From the NCBI GenBank assembly GCA_013817115.1, contig JACDDG010000163.1, positions 1 through 6,004 of the forward strand: a stretch of 6,004 nucleotides of DNA, written 5' to 3'. This document shows, in pieces, positions 1-5,249 of the stretch (its first letter is position 1; every line of letters starts with the position of its first letter). The notes under the pieces were generated by a model. The model searched no databases, was not told the DNA's origin, and saw only the letters and a program-made list of their open reading frames with translations. The stretch is from Parachlamydiaceae bacterium. GTDB taxonomy: Bacteria; Chlamydiota; Chlamydiia; Chlamydiales; Parachlamydiaceae. A program made the position numbers and the translations under genes.

Positions 1-38
1 CTCTAAGCTAGTGCGTAGGCAAATTTGAAAAAAAGTTA

Positions 39-66
39 TCGGCATAATAATTCATTCGGCATAATA
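39..66. repeat. Two direct copies of TCGGCATAATA
   Basis: The 11-base unit TCGGCATAATA occurs at 39-49 and again at 56-66, a period of 17 bases. The second copy runs into the palindrome that follows. The spacing is less than two helical turns, so it could be a tandem binding site or simply part of a repeat element. No function can be assigned. Confidence 0.6.
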
Positions 67-96
67 GCCCAAAAGCCGATATCGGCTTTTGGGCTA
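65..96. repeat. Perfect 32-bp palindrome
   Basis: The half site TAGCCCAAAAGCCGAT (65-80) is followed without any spacer by its exact reverse complement (81-96). Symmetry breaks at the next base on either side. There is no T-run after the stem on either strand, so it does not look like a standard intrinsic terminator. It lies about 145 bases past the end of the regulator gene. It could be a repetitive extragenic palindrome, a dimeric protein site, or the core of a small fold-back element. Confidence 0.75.
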
Positions 97-177
97 CAAA
101 AGGAAATTTGACCCTGTTTTTTCTGCAAAATTTTTAAAATAAGATCAAGTGAAAAACATGATTCCGATCTTGAGTTC

Positions 178-219
178 AACGTAGCATAAAATGAGCTTAA
201 GCTGGTCTTCAGCTACGTT
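178..219 (-). repeat. Hairpin downstream of the regulator gene
   Basis: AACGTAGC (178-185) pairs with GCTACGTT (212-219). The loop contains a second palindrome, AGCTTAAGCT (194-203). It lies about 20 bases past the stop codon of the minus-strand LuxR-type gene, where a terminator or 3' end would be expected. No U-tract follows on the minus strand, so a factor-independent terminator is not supported; RNA 3'-end protection is possible. Confidence 0.4.
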
Positions 220-239
220 AGAATCCAACATAGGAAAAA

Positions 240-1070
240 TTAAGAAATATTGCACAGGTAGCCAAGTTGCTCTATTTCACGAGCCTTAGCGATTAACTCC
301 ATTTTAGAATAACAGACAAGCTTATTTTTTAATCTCTCTACATAATGCTCAATGGTCCGTTTGGAAAGATTTAATTCCTCGGCAATAATACTAGCTGAAG
401 CTCCTTGTAATAGAAATTGCAGCACTTCGATCTCTCTAGTAGAAAGAGTTGCACTTTTGTCTAGACCGAAACCCATCTCTCTAAGACATAAATTTCTGTT
501 TGGTAAAGTCATAGCAGCGTTCTCTGTATCAAAACGAAAATCTTTTCCCATAATATCCTGAAGATCAAATTGATAATCATCTAAAAGATTAAAAAGAAAA
601 ATATTTTCTTCCCGAAATTTTTCTGTAAACTTACGCAACAAAGGAAGTTCATTGATCAATAACTCATTTAAGATGGGAGTTGAACATTTTAAATCAAATC
701 CGAAAAGTTCTACACCGTCACTTCTTTTCTGAGTAATTACTAAACCTGGGTGAATAAGGAAATCATTTTGTGCTATTTCCATAGCACTTCTGTATTCTCT
801 ATCTGGAATCTGTCCGGGTAATGTAATTCCAGTTTGATATGTATTTGGATGTCGTCTAAAATGAGGTTGTACAAGATAAAATTTTTCTCCAAGATAATGT
901 TCCAGCCATTCTGGACGATTTGACAAAATGCTAATACGACTCGAATTGGTAATTTTCACATATGAAAAGTGAGTGATTGAAAAATAAGTAGACAGAGGCG
1001 CAGAACTTTTTTTTATTTTTTCATGATACAGGAAAGATGTTCTTTTTAACATTTCATCGGAAGAAGTCAT
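240..1070 (-). CDS. LuxR-type transcriptional regulator with N-terminal sensing domain
   Basis: This is a 276-residue DNA-binding regulator. The C-terminal part (about 209-263) is a LuxR/GerE helix-turn-helix, with LSTREIEVL at its start and a recognition-helix region reading SKRTIEHYVERLKNKL. The N-terminal 150 or so residues resemble the autoinducer-binding-like sensor domain of solo LuxR proteins from Legionella, Coxiella and amoebal chlamydiae; there is no receiver-domain pattern. Aligned by eye with TraR/LuxR, W55, Y59 and P69 match conserved pocket residues, but the key Asp is Gln68 and the later Trp is missing, so a classic acyl-homoserine lactone ligand is doubtful. I chose the ATG at 1070 because AGGA lies about 9 bases upstream; a TTG at 1103 would add 11 residues without better support. 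No luxI-type synthase is in the window. The target genes are unknown. Confidence 0.88.
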   Translation of the reverse strand: MTSSDEMLKRTSFLYHEKIKKSSAPLSTYFSITHFSYVKITNSSRISILSNRPEWLEHYLGEKFYLVQPHFRRHPNTYQTGITLPGQIPDREYRSAMEIAQNDFLIHPGLVITQKRSDGVELFGFDLKCSTPILNELLINELPLLRKFTEKFREENIFLFNLLDDYQFDLQDIMGKDFRFDTENAAMTLPNRNLCLREMGFGLDKSATLSTREIEVLQFLLQGASASIIAEELNLSKRTIEHYVERLKNKLVCYSKMELIAKAREIEQLGYLCNIS

Positions 1071-1105
1071 ATGTATATTCCTAATAATTTGCAGCCCTTC
1101 CAAGA

Positions 1106-1134
1106 AGTATACCGAAGTGCGTTCAAATTTTGAA
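1106..1134 (-). promoter_or_regulatory. Putative promoter of the LuxR-type gene, inside the fold-back element end
   Basis: On the minus strand TTCAAA (1134-1129), a 17-base spacer and TATACT (1111-1106) match the sigma70 pattern at 4 of 6 and 5 of 6 bases. Transcription would start near 1099, leaving about 29 bases of leader before the ATG at 1070. The -35 box and the first four bases of the -10 box belong to the terminal repeat of the fold-back element; only the last two bases lie outside it. This was found by eye and start-site mapping is needed to confirm it. Confidence 0.4.
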
Positions 1135-1269
1135 CTTTTGGCTTTGAGAAAGCCCCGGTGATTAAGCGATCAAACATGACCCAATATTATAATATGGGGT
1201 CATTTTTGATCGCTTAATCGCGGGAGCTTTCTCTTTGCCAAATCCAAAATTTGGACGCACTTCGGTATA
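1108..1269. mobile_element. MITE-like fold-back element, 162 bp
   Basis: The whole segment is an imperfect inverted repeat. The outer 15 bases, TATACCGAAGTGCGT (1108-1122), are matched exactly by their reverse complement at 1255-1269. An inner block, GATTAAGCGATCAAA (1160-1174), is matched exactly at 1205-1219. The arms between them are clearly related but carry substitutions and small indels, and the centre is ATATTATAATAT. No coding sequence fits inside. TA (or TATA) at both borders is what a Tc1/mariner or IS630-type transposase would leave, so a non-autonomous element mobilised in trans is the best reading. A long transcribed hairpin of regulatory function is the alternative. Confirmation needs further copies elsewhere in the genome. 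Confidence 0.7.
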
Positions 1270-1613
1270 ACACCCAAAAACATTATTACAAGATACTTTA
1301 TTATAAATAATGTTTAATTAAAATTAAACGATTAATTTCAAATCATTCTCTTAACTCAACCCAATTGGTCATAATATGGCCCAGGATATATATATATGTC
1401 AACACTTTATCAAAATTGAATTATATCAAAAATTATGCGTCGCAATTTTCAATCATTAGTTAAGCATTTTATAATTATAATTTGAGGCGCTGAAAAGATT
1501 CTTTTCCCCAAAATAGAAAATACTCCTAATTTACGCTAACAAAAATTCACTATTCTACTTTTTACGTTATCCCCCTTTACTCAAATGTATGACAGATTTC
1601 ATCGACCGTAAGA
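1270..1613. other. AT-rich intergenic region, no gene
   Basis: No coding sequence or RNA gene is recognisable between the fold-back element and the stop of the 122-residue hypothetical. It holds an alternating AT run near 1386-1397, a small stem GGTCAT/ATGGCC at 1368-1382, and GAAAAG/CTTTTC at about 1492-1506, which lies downstream of the minus-strand gene but lacks a convincing U-tract. Its base composition is more AT-rich than the genes around it. Confidence 0.6.
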
Positions 1614-1982
1614 TTAAACGTTATTGAGTAAGCAAATTGACGGATGCAAGCGTTCCCATTCACTACCTGTAACTGCATTGGCACCATAGAATGAAAATAA
1701 CGAATGGGATTCTTTAAATGGATTTTTAAAAGATTGGTAGATGTCACGTAAATCTGTTGGCGCTCCATAAAATATCTTATAGACACACCACAGCGCATAA
1801 TTTTTTGCGTCACTTAAATGCCTTACAACTCGTCTTGACAACCTAGGACTAAAGAAGCTCGTTGGGATTAGAAATATTCCCTTTACGACCTCCTCAATAC
1901 AGGCAAGAACCAGTTTTAAGTAGTCTAAAGCTCCCGTCAGGGCTATTCCTATTGGCACAACCACATAAGCTCCATAAGCCAT
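1614..1982 (-). CDS. Small hydrophobic hypothetical protein
   Basis: This is a 122-residue protein I do not recognise. Residues about 5-18 and 22-41 are hydrophobic and could form a membrane hairpin. A basic patch follows (SPRLSRRVVRH, 45-55), then an aromatic segment with YALWCVYKIFYG (62-73) and a polar tail ending in LLNNV. The layout of a hydrophobic N-terminal half and a soluble C-terminal half recalls small membrane proteins of unknown function in amoebal chlamydiae, but there is no domain match I can name. The start is the ATG at 1982, with a modest GAAGA upstream. A sigma70-like promoter lies at 2103-2130, which would give a leader of about 115 bases. It stands alone: no neighbour on the same strand is close enough to form an obvious operon. 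Confidence 0.6.
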   Translation of the reverse strand: MAYGAYVVVPIGIALTGALDYLKLVLACIEEVVKGIFLIPTSFFSPRLSRRVVRHLSDAKNYALWCVYKIFYGAPTDLRDIYQSFKNPFKESHSLFSFYGANAVTGSEWERLHPSICLLNNV

Positions 1983-2317
1983 TTTTGATTCTTCAAATTT
2001 TTTTTACAAAAGTATGAAGTTGATTTCAATGCAATTGTGGTTTGCACTTTTGTGATGTATTGATCAATCATAAAAACATTAATCTCCTAGAAAATTGAGC
2101 CCATTATAGAGGGTTTTTTAAATAGAGCAATATGAAAAGTTTCAATGACCGGCATTGATAAAACTACATGGGGAATGAGGTCGAGTTATGCAAAGGCTCT
2201 ACACAACGCTTTGGTACCACAAAAAGCGTAATAATGCTACTCACTGAATTGTAATATTTTTTTAGCTACGTCAAAAATGGCATGAGCGTCATTGCAAAAT
2301 AAAGAGAAGGTGATGTT
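1983..2317. other. Leader and gene-poor spacer
   Basis: The left part is the probable untranslated leader of the minus-strand 122-residue gene, with its promoter at 2103-2130. Inside the leader, AGGAG (minus strand, 2088-2084) lies four bases before an ATG that opens a three-codon frame, M-F-L-stop. A second ATG at 2071 opens a 40-codon frame that overlaps the start of the 122-residue gene in another frame. The part from about 2145 to 2317 carries no gene I can support; a 28-codon plus-strand frame at 2145-2231 has no ribosome binding site. Confidence 0.5.
2103..2130 (-). promoter_or_regulatory. Sigma70-like promoter upstream of the 122-residue hypothetical
   Basis: On the minus strand TTGCTC (2130-2125), a 16-base AT-rich spacer and a perfect TATAAT (2108-2103) are present. 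Transcription should start near 2096, heading to the gene that starts at 1982. The consensus -10 box makes this the strongest promoter call in the window. Chlamydial sigma66 recognises the same type of hexamers. Confidence 0.5.
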
Positions 2318-2458
2318 ATGGCGGCAAAAGCAAATCCATTGATTTCCCAACCAAAACACGTCCACTTAGGGCACAGGCAGAAAAAACGAGTAAGCTTTGT
2401 CCACAAGGCAAAGCGATGGCTAAAAATCCAAGCAAAAAATGTCGCTAAAGGCTGCTGA
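2318..2458 (+). CDS. Small, very basic hypothetical ORF
   Basis: This 46-codon frame begins with ATG and is preceded by AGGTGAT, a seven-base match to the anti-Shine-Dalgarno sequence; AGG is seven bases from the ATG. The product has 12 Lys/Arg and 4 His but no Asp or Glu, with a basic core QKKRVSFVHKAKRWLK (21-36), and ends in Cys. This composition would suit a nucleic-acid-binding or membrane-active peptide. Caution: its last 39 bases are antisense, in register, to the end of a hydrophobic minus-strand frame, and Lys codons are the complements of Phe codons, so part of the basic character could be a shadow. The good ribosome binding site is the main reason to list it. No family is recognised. 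Confidence 0.35.
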   Translation: MAAKANPLISQPKHVHLGHRQKKRVSFVHKAKRWLKIQAKNVAKGC

Positions 2459-2635
2459 TTTCACAGCATTAAAAAGGGAAAGTGGTCCAGTCGCACGACC
2501 CATTAACTTACCAACAAGCCCAGTATGCTCTAATAGAAGACTGTAAGCAGTAATGATTCCAAATATCATCAAAATCATGAAAGCGCTAAAGAATCCAACT
2601 GCACCGATTAAAAAAAAGGAACTTGCTTCAACCAT
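2420..2635 (-). CDS. Short single-span membrane ORF, possibly a decayed transporter fragment
   Basis: This is a 71-codon frame with an unbroken hydrophobic run at residues 7-35, followed by LEHTGLVGKLMGRATGPL (36-52 region) and a short tail. The middle part faintly resembles the nucleoside-recognition Gate domain found in larger membrane proteins, which would make it an N-terminal remnant of a longer gene. Past its stop, the minus-strand frames down to about 2270 are hydrophobic in patches but broken by stops, which fits decay. Alternatively it is a real one-span small protein. The ribosome binding site is weak (AAGGT, about 11 bases from the ATG at 2635). It is divergent from the symporter gene and overlaps the basic ORF tail to tail. 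I cannot assign a function. Confidence 0.4.
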   Translation of the reverse strand: MVEASSFFLIGAVGFFSAFMILMIFGIITAYSLLLEHTGLVGKLMGRATGPLSLFNAVKSAAFSDIFCLDF

Positions 2636-2740
2636 TTATAAATACCTTAGCTTGTAGAAAAACATACTACTGAAATGTTAATTTGTTGTAAAATCAGTTA
2701 TTTAAACTAGTACACCATGTCTTCAATAGATGGAATTTAT

Positions 2741-2744
2741 AAGG
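2741..2744 (+). promoter_or_regulatory. Ribosome binding site of the symporter gene
   Basis: AAGG is seven bases before the ATG at 2752 and fixes that codon as the start. No convincing promoter with both hexamers is visible between 2636 and 2740, although transcription must begin there because the neighbouring ORF is divergent. Confidence 0.6.
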
Positions 2745-2751
2745 CATTAAA

Positions 2752-4089
2752 ATGAAACTTAACAGCTCAATCGCCAAAATTATCATAGCGCTTCTGCTCG
2801 CATGCATTGCTGGATATTTTGTTGAACCGCATACCACCCTTCTTGGTGTTCCTGTACTTGAAGTGTTTAGTCTCATTGGGGAGCTTTTTTTAAATGCATT
2901 GAATCTTGTTGTCGTTCCACTTGTGGCTTCCTCCATCATACTCGGAGCGGCTCGCTTAGGTGGGGATGAGGCAATGGGTAATCTTGGAGTGAAGACCTTT
3001 GGTTATTTTCTTTTAACCATTATTGCCGCCGTTTTGATTGGCTATGCTGTTGTCAATACTTTGGAACCTGGCATCGGGCAATCTCAAAATCAATTGCTGG
3101 TTGACACAGAGGCTGAATTAGCTGCAACGACTGTTCTTGAGAGCAAACTGGAAACTATTGAAAATGCTTCTCAAGATGGCGGATTTTACAAATTTAAACA
3201 ACTCCTGCTGAAAATACTTCCCTCAAATATTCTTGCAGCTGCCTCACAAGGACAAATGCTCAGTTTAATTGTCTTCTGTTTGCTTTTTGGATATTTCATG
3301 GCCAAGATTGAAAAACATGCTTCTAGCGTCATGACATCATTTTGGAAGGGTCTTTTTGAAATCATGATGAAAATGACTGAATTCTTTATGAAGGCATTGC
3401 CGATCGGAATTTTTGCATTAGTTGCAAAAGTTATCGCTACTTCTGGTGCAGAAGCATTTCATTCGATTGCATGGTTCTTTGTGGCAGTACTCATCGCTCT
3501 TGCAGTGCACATGGGAATTGTGATGCCTCTCTTTCTTAAATTCATAGGCAGAGTTAGTCCTCTAGCTCATTTTATGGCGATTTCACCGGCTTTATTGACT
3601 GCCTTTTCTACTAGCTCTTCTGCAGCGGCGCTCCCGGTGGTTATAGACTGTGTCGAAAAGCGTGCAGGTGTCTCAAATCGAATTTGTGGATTTACTATTC
3701 CTCTTGGAACAGCAGTAAATCTTTCAGGATCAGCGATGTATGCATGTATGGTCGTATTTTTTATTGCTCAAGCGTATGGTGTCGAACTGCCCATTTCAAC
3801 CCACTTGCTCATCATTATTATGTCAGTACTTAGTTCCTTCGGAATGGCCGGTGTCCCTTCAGCCAGCTTAATTGCGGTGGTGCTCATATTAAAGGCTGTT
3901 CATCTGCCTGTCGAGGGTGTAGGACTAGTCCTTGCTGTTGAAAGGATACTGGACATGTTCCGCACTGCCACAAATGTCTTTGGAAATACTTGCTGCGCAG
4001 TTCTAGTGGCCAAAGCTGAAGGAGAATCAGGAGTACTAAGTTCTAATTCTTATAATGCACAACTTTTATCTTCCAATGAGTTGAGTTGA
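2752..4089 (+). CDS. gltP: Glutamate/dicarboxylate:cation symporter (DAACS/SDF family)
   Basis: This 445-residue inner-membrane secondary transporter has full family length and eight transmembrane segments plus two re-entrant hairpins expected from GltPh. Hairpin 1 carries the serine-rich STSSS (286-290), hairpin 2 carries GMAGVPSAS (364-372), and TM8 carries LDMFRTATNVFGN (400-412). Aligned by eye with GltPh, the substrate ligands are kept: D401 (D394), R404 (R397), T405 (T398) and N408 (N401). R404 points to an acidic substrate such as glutamate, aspartate or a dicarboxylate. N412 replaces the sodium-site Asp405, as in E. coli GltP, which is proton-coupled. The TM7 motif NMDGT is NLSGS here (323-327), so the usual Asp312 is Ser325, which is unusual. 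Residues 105-150 form a polar insertion typical of bacterial members. It is followed two bases later by mnmA. The gene name is by family; gltT is equally possible. Confidence 0.9.
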   Translation: MKLNSSIAKIIIALLLACIAGYFVEPHTTLLGVPVLEVFSLIGELFLNALNLVVVPLVASSIILGAARLGGDEAMGNLGVKTFGYFLLTIIAAVLIGYAVVNTLEPGIGQSQNQLLVDTEAELAATTVLESKLETIENASQDGGFYKFKQLLLKILPSNILAAASQGQMLSLIVFCLLFGYFMAKIEKHASSVMTSFWKGLFEIMMKMTEFFMKALPIGIFALVAKVIATSGAEAFHSIAWFFVAVLIALAVHMGIVMPLFLKFIGRVSPLAHFMAISPALLTAFSTSSSAAALPVVIDCVEKRAGVSNRICGFTIPLGTAVNLSGSAMYACMVVFFIAQAYGVELPISTHLLIIIMSVLSSFGMAGVPSASLIAVVLILKAVHLPVEGVGLVLAVERILDMFRTATNVFGNTCCAVLVAKAEGESGVLSSNSYNAQLLSSNELS

Positions 4090-4091
4090 CC

Positions 4092-5228
4092 ATGAAGAAA
4101 TCTCCAAATGAAATTACAGTGGCTGTTGGTATGTCAGGAGGAGTAGATTCCTCTGTGGCAGCTCTTTTGCTGCAGTATCAGGGCTATAAAGTCTTTGGAC
4201 TTTTCATGAAAAATTGGGAAGAACAGGATGAAAATGGCATTTGCATGTCTGCAAAAGAATATGAGGACATGGCTGCTGTTTGCGATACATTAGGCATCCG
4301 TCACTACTCAGTCAACTTTGTCAAGGAATACAGGGAAAATGTCTTCTCCAATTTTTTAGACGAATTCAAAAAAGGCCACACTCCTAATCCTGACATCCTT
4401 TGCAACCGAGAAATCAAATTCAAGGTCTTGCTTAAACGTGCCATGGAACTTGGTGCAGATTACCTAGCTACTGGGCACTACTGTCGCACGGGGTTATCGG
4501 ATGGCGGAGGATCAACATTGCTTAAGGGAAGCGATCCTGGCAAGGATCAAAGCTATTTTCTTTATGCAATTAATGGCCAGGCTTTAAGCAAAGTATTTTT
4601 CCCAATCGGAGCTCTAGTAAAAAGCGAAGTCCGTGAGATTGCCCGAAAATATGGTTTGTCAACTTCTGAAAAAAAGGATAGCACAGGGATTTGTTTTATC
4701 GGCGAAAGGAATTTTAAACAGTTCTTAAGTCAATATATTCAATATCAAAAAGGCAATTTTGAAACATTAAGCGGAAAAATGATTGGTCAACATGACGGGG
4801 CAGCTTTTTATACTCCGGGACAACGCAAAGGATTGATGATTGGAGGTGCGGGTGATGCTTGGTTTGTAGTGGGAAAAGATGTTGGGCGAAATGTGGTTTA
4901 CATTGAACAAGGCACTTTGCACCCTGCTCTATTTTGCGATACTTTAACGGCAACCGAGCTGACATGGATTAGTGGCCATCCTCCTGCGTTACCGTTTAAG
5001 GGACGGGCTAAAGTGCGATACAGACAGCCTGATCAAGAATGTACTATCGAAAGAATTGAAGGAGACAAAGTTTATGTGTCGTTTACTATTCCCCAACGAG
5101 CAGTGACGCCACGTCAATCCGTTGTGTTCTACGATGATGAAGTGTGTTTAGGTGGAGGAATTATTGAGTCAGGAGGCCCCTCCTATTACGAGAGAGGCCT
5201 TTCTTTGCCTGACGAAGTTTCTACGTAA
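4092..5228 (+). CDS. mnmA: tRNA-specific 2-thiouridylase MnmA
   Basis: This 378-residue cytoplasmic enzyme adenylates and then thiolates U34 of tRNA-Lys, -Glu and -Gln, giving the s2U part of mnm5s2U with sulfur from a persulfide relay. The ATP-binding P-loop SGGVDS is at 15-20. The two catalytic cysteines are Cys104 (NPDILCNREIKF) and Cys201 (DSTGICFIG), matching Cys102 and Cys199 of E. coli. Further family blocks are GLFMKNWEE, ADYLATGHY, KDQSYFL, GQHDGA and GQRKGL; the last is preceded by TP where TI is usual. The C-terminal beta-barrel is complete (AKVRYR, AVTPRQSVVFY). I chose the ATG at 4092, two bases after the symporter stop. A TTG at 4086 overlapping that stop would add two residues. 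No strong ribosome binding site is present, which suits translational coupling. The sequence style is chlamydial. Confidence 0.97.
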   Translation: MKKSPNEITVAVGMSGGVDSSVAALLLQYQGYKVFGLFMKNWEEQDENGICMSAKEYEDMAAVCDTLGIRHYSVNFVKEYRENVFSNFLDEFKKGHTPNPDILCNREIKFKVLLKRAMELGADYLATGHYCRTGLSDGGGSTLLKGSDPGKDQSYFLYAINGQALSKVFFPIGALVKSEVREIARKYGLSTSEKKDSTGICFIGERNFKQFLSQYIQYQKGNFETLSGKMIGQHDGAAFYTPGQRKGLMIGGAGDAWFVVGKDVGRNVVYIEQGTLHPALFCDTLTATELTWISGHPPALPFKGRAKVRYRQPDQECTIERIEGDKVYVSFTIPQRAVTPRQSVVFYDDEVCLGGGIIESGGPSYYERGLSLPDEVST

Positions 5229-5249
5229 AATTAATAGTTTTGTAATTTT
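5227..5249. terminator. Possible weak bidirectional hairpin between convergent genes
   Basis: AAAATTA (5227-5233) pairs with TAATTTT (5243-5249), with a nine-base loop. It spans the only gap between the mnmA stop and the stop of the convergent gene, and it ends in T or A runs in both directions. The stem has no G or C, so its stability is poor and the call is tentative. Confidence 0.2.

Larger units (their letters stand above)
1..239. other. Intergenic region with repeats, no gene
   Basis: I see no supportable coding sequence here. The stretch lies downstream of the minus-strand regulator and contains a direct repeat (39-66), a perfect palindrome (65-96) and a hairpin (178-219), each listed separately. 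The rest is AT-rich with short A and T runs. The concentration of symmetric repeats suggests the remains of a small mobile or repeat element, but no transposase fragment is visible. Confidence 0.6.

Noticed and set aside
11..28. Partial resemblance of the left edge (GTGCGT followed by CAAATTT) to the ends of the fold-back element
   Set aside because: The match is short and gapped, and no opposing end was found nearby, so a second copy cannot be claimed.
352..561. 69-codon plus-strand frame inside the LuxR-type gene
   Set aside because: It is the antisense of the conserved helix-turn-helix region of a well-supported gene and has no ribosome binding site or recognisable product.
1412..1449. 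AAAATTG / CAATTTT inverted repeat in the AT-rich gap
   Set aside because: A seven-base AT-rich stem with a 24-base loop is expected by chance in this composition.
1577..1813. 78-codon minus-strand frame overlapping the 122-residue hypothetical
   Set aside because: It overlaps in another frame most of the better candidate, which has the upstream promoter and start; the product shows no coherent architecture.
2145..2231. 28-codon plus-strand frame
   Set aside because: No Shine-Dalgarno sequence, very short, and no recognisable product; likely chance.
2694..2939. 81-codon minus-strand frame across the start of the symporter
   Set aside because: It is antisense to the ribosome binding site and N-terminus of a clear transporter gene.
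4714..4965. 83-codon minus-strand frame inside mnmA
   Set aside because: It is fully antisense to conserved MnmA sequence.
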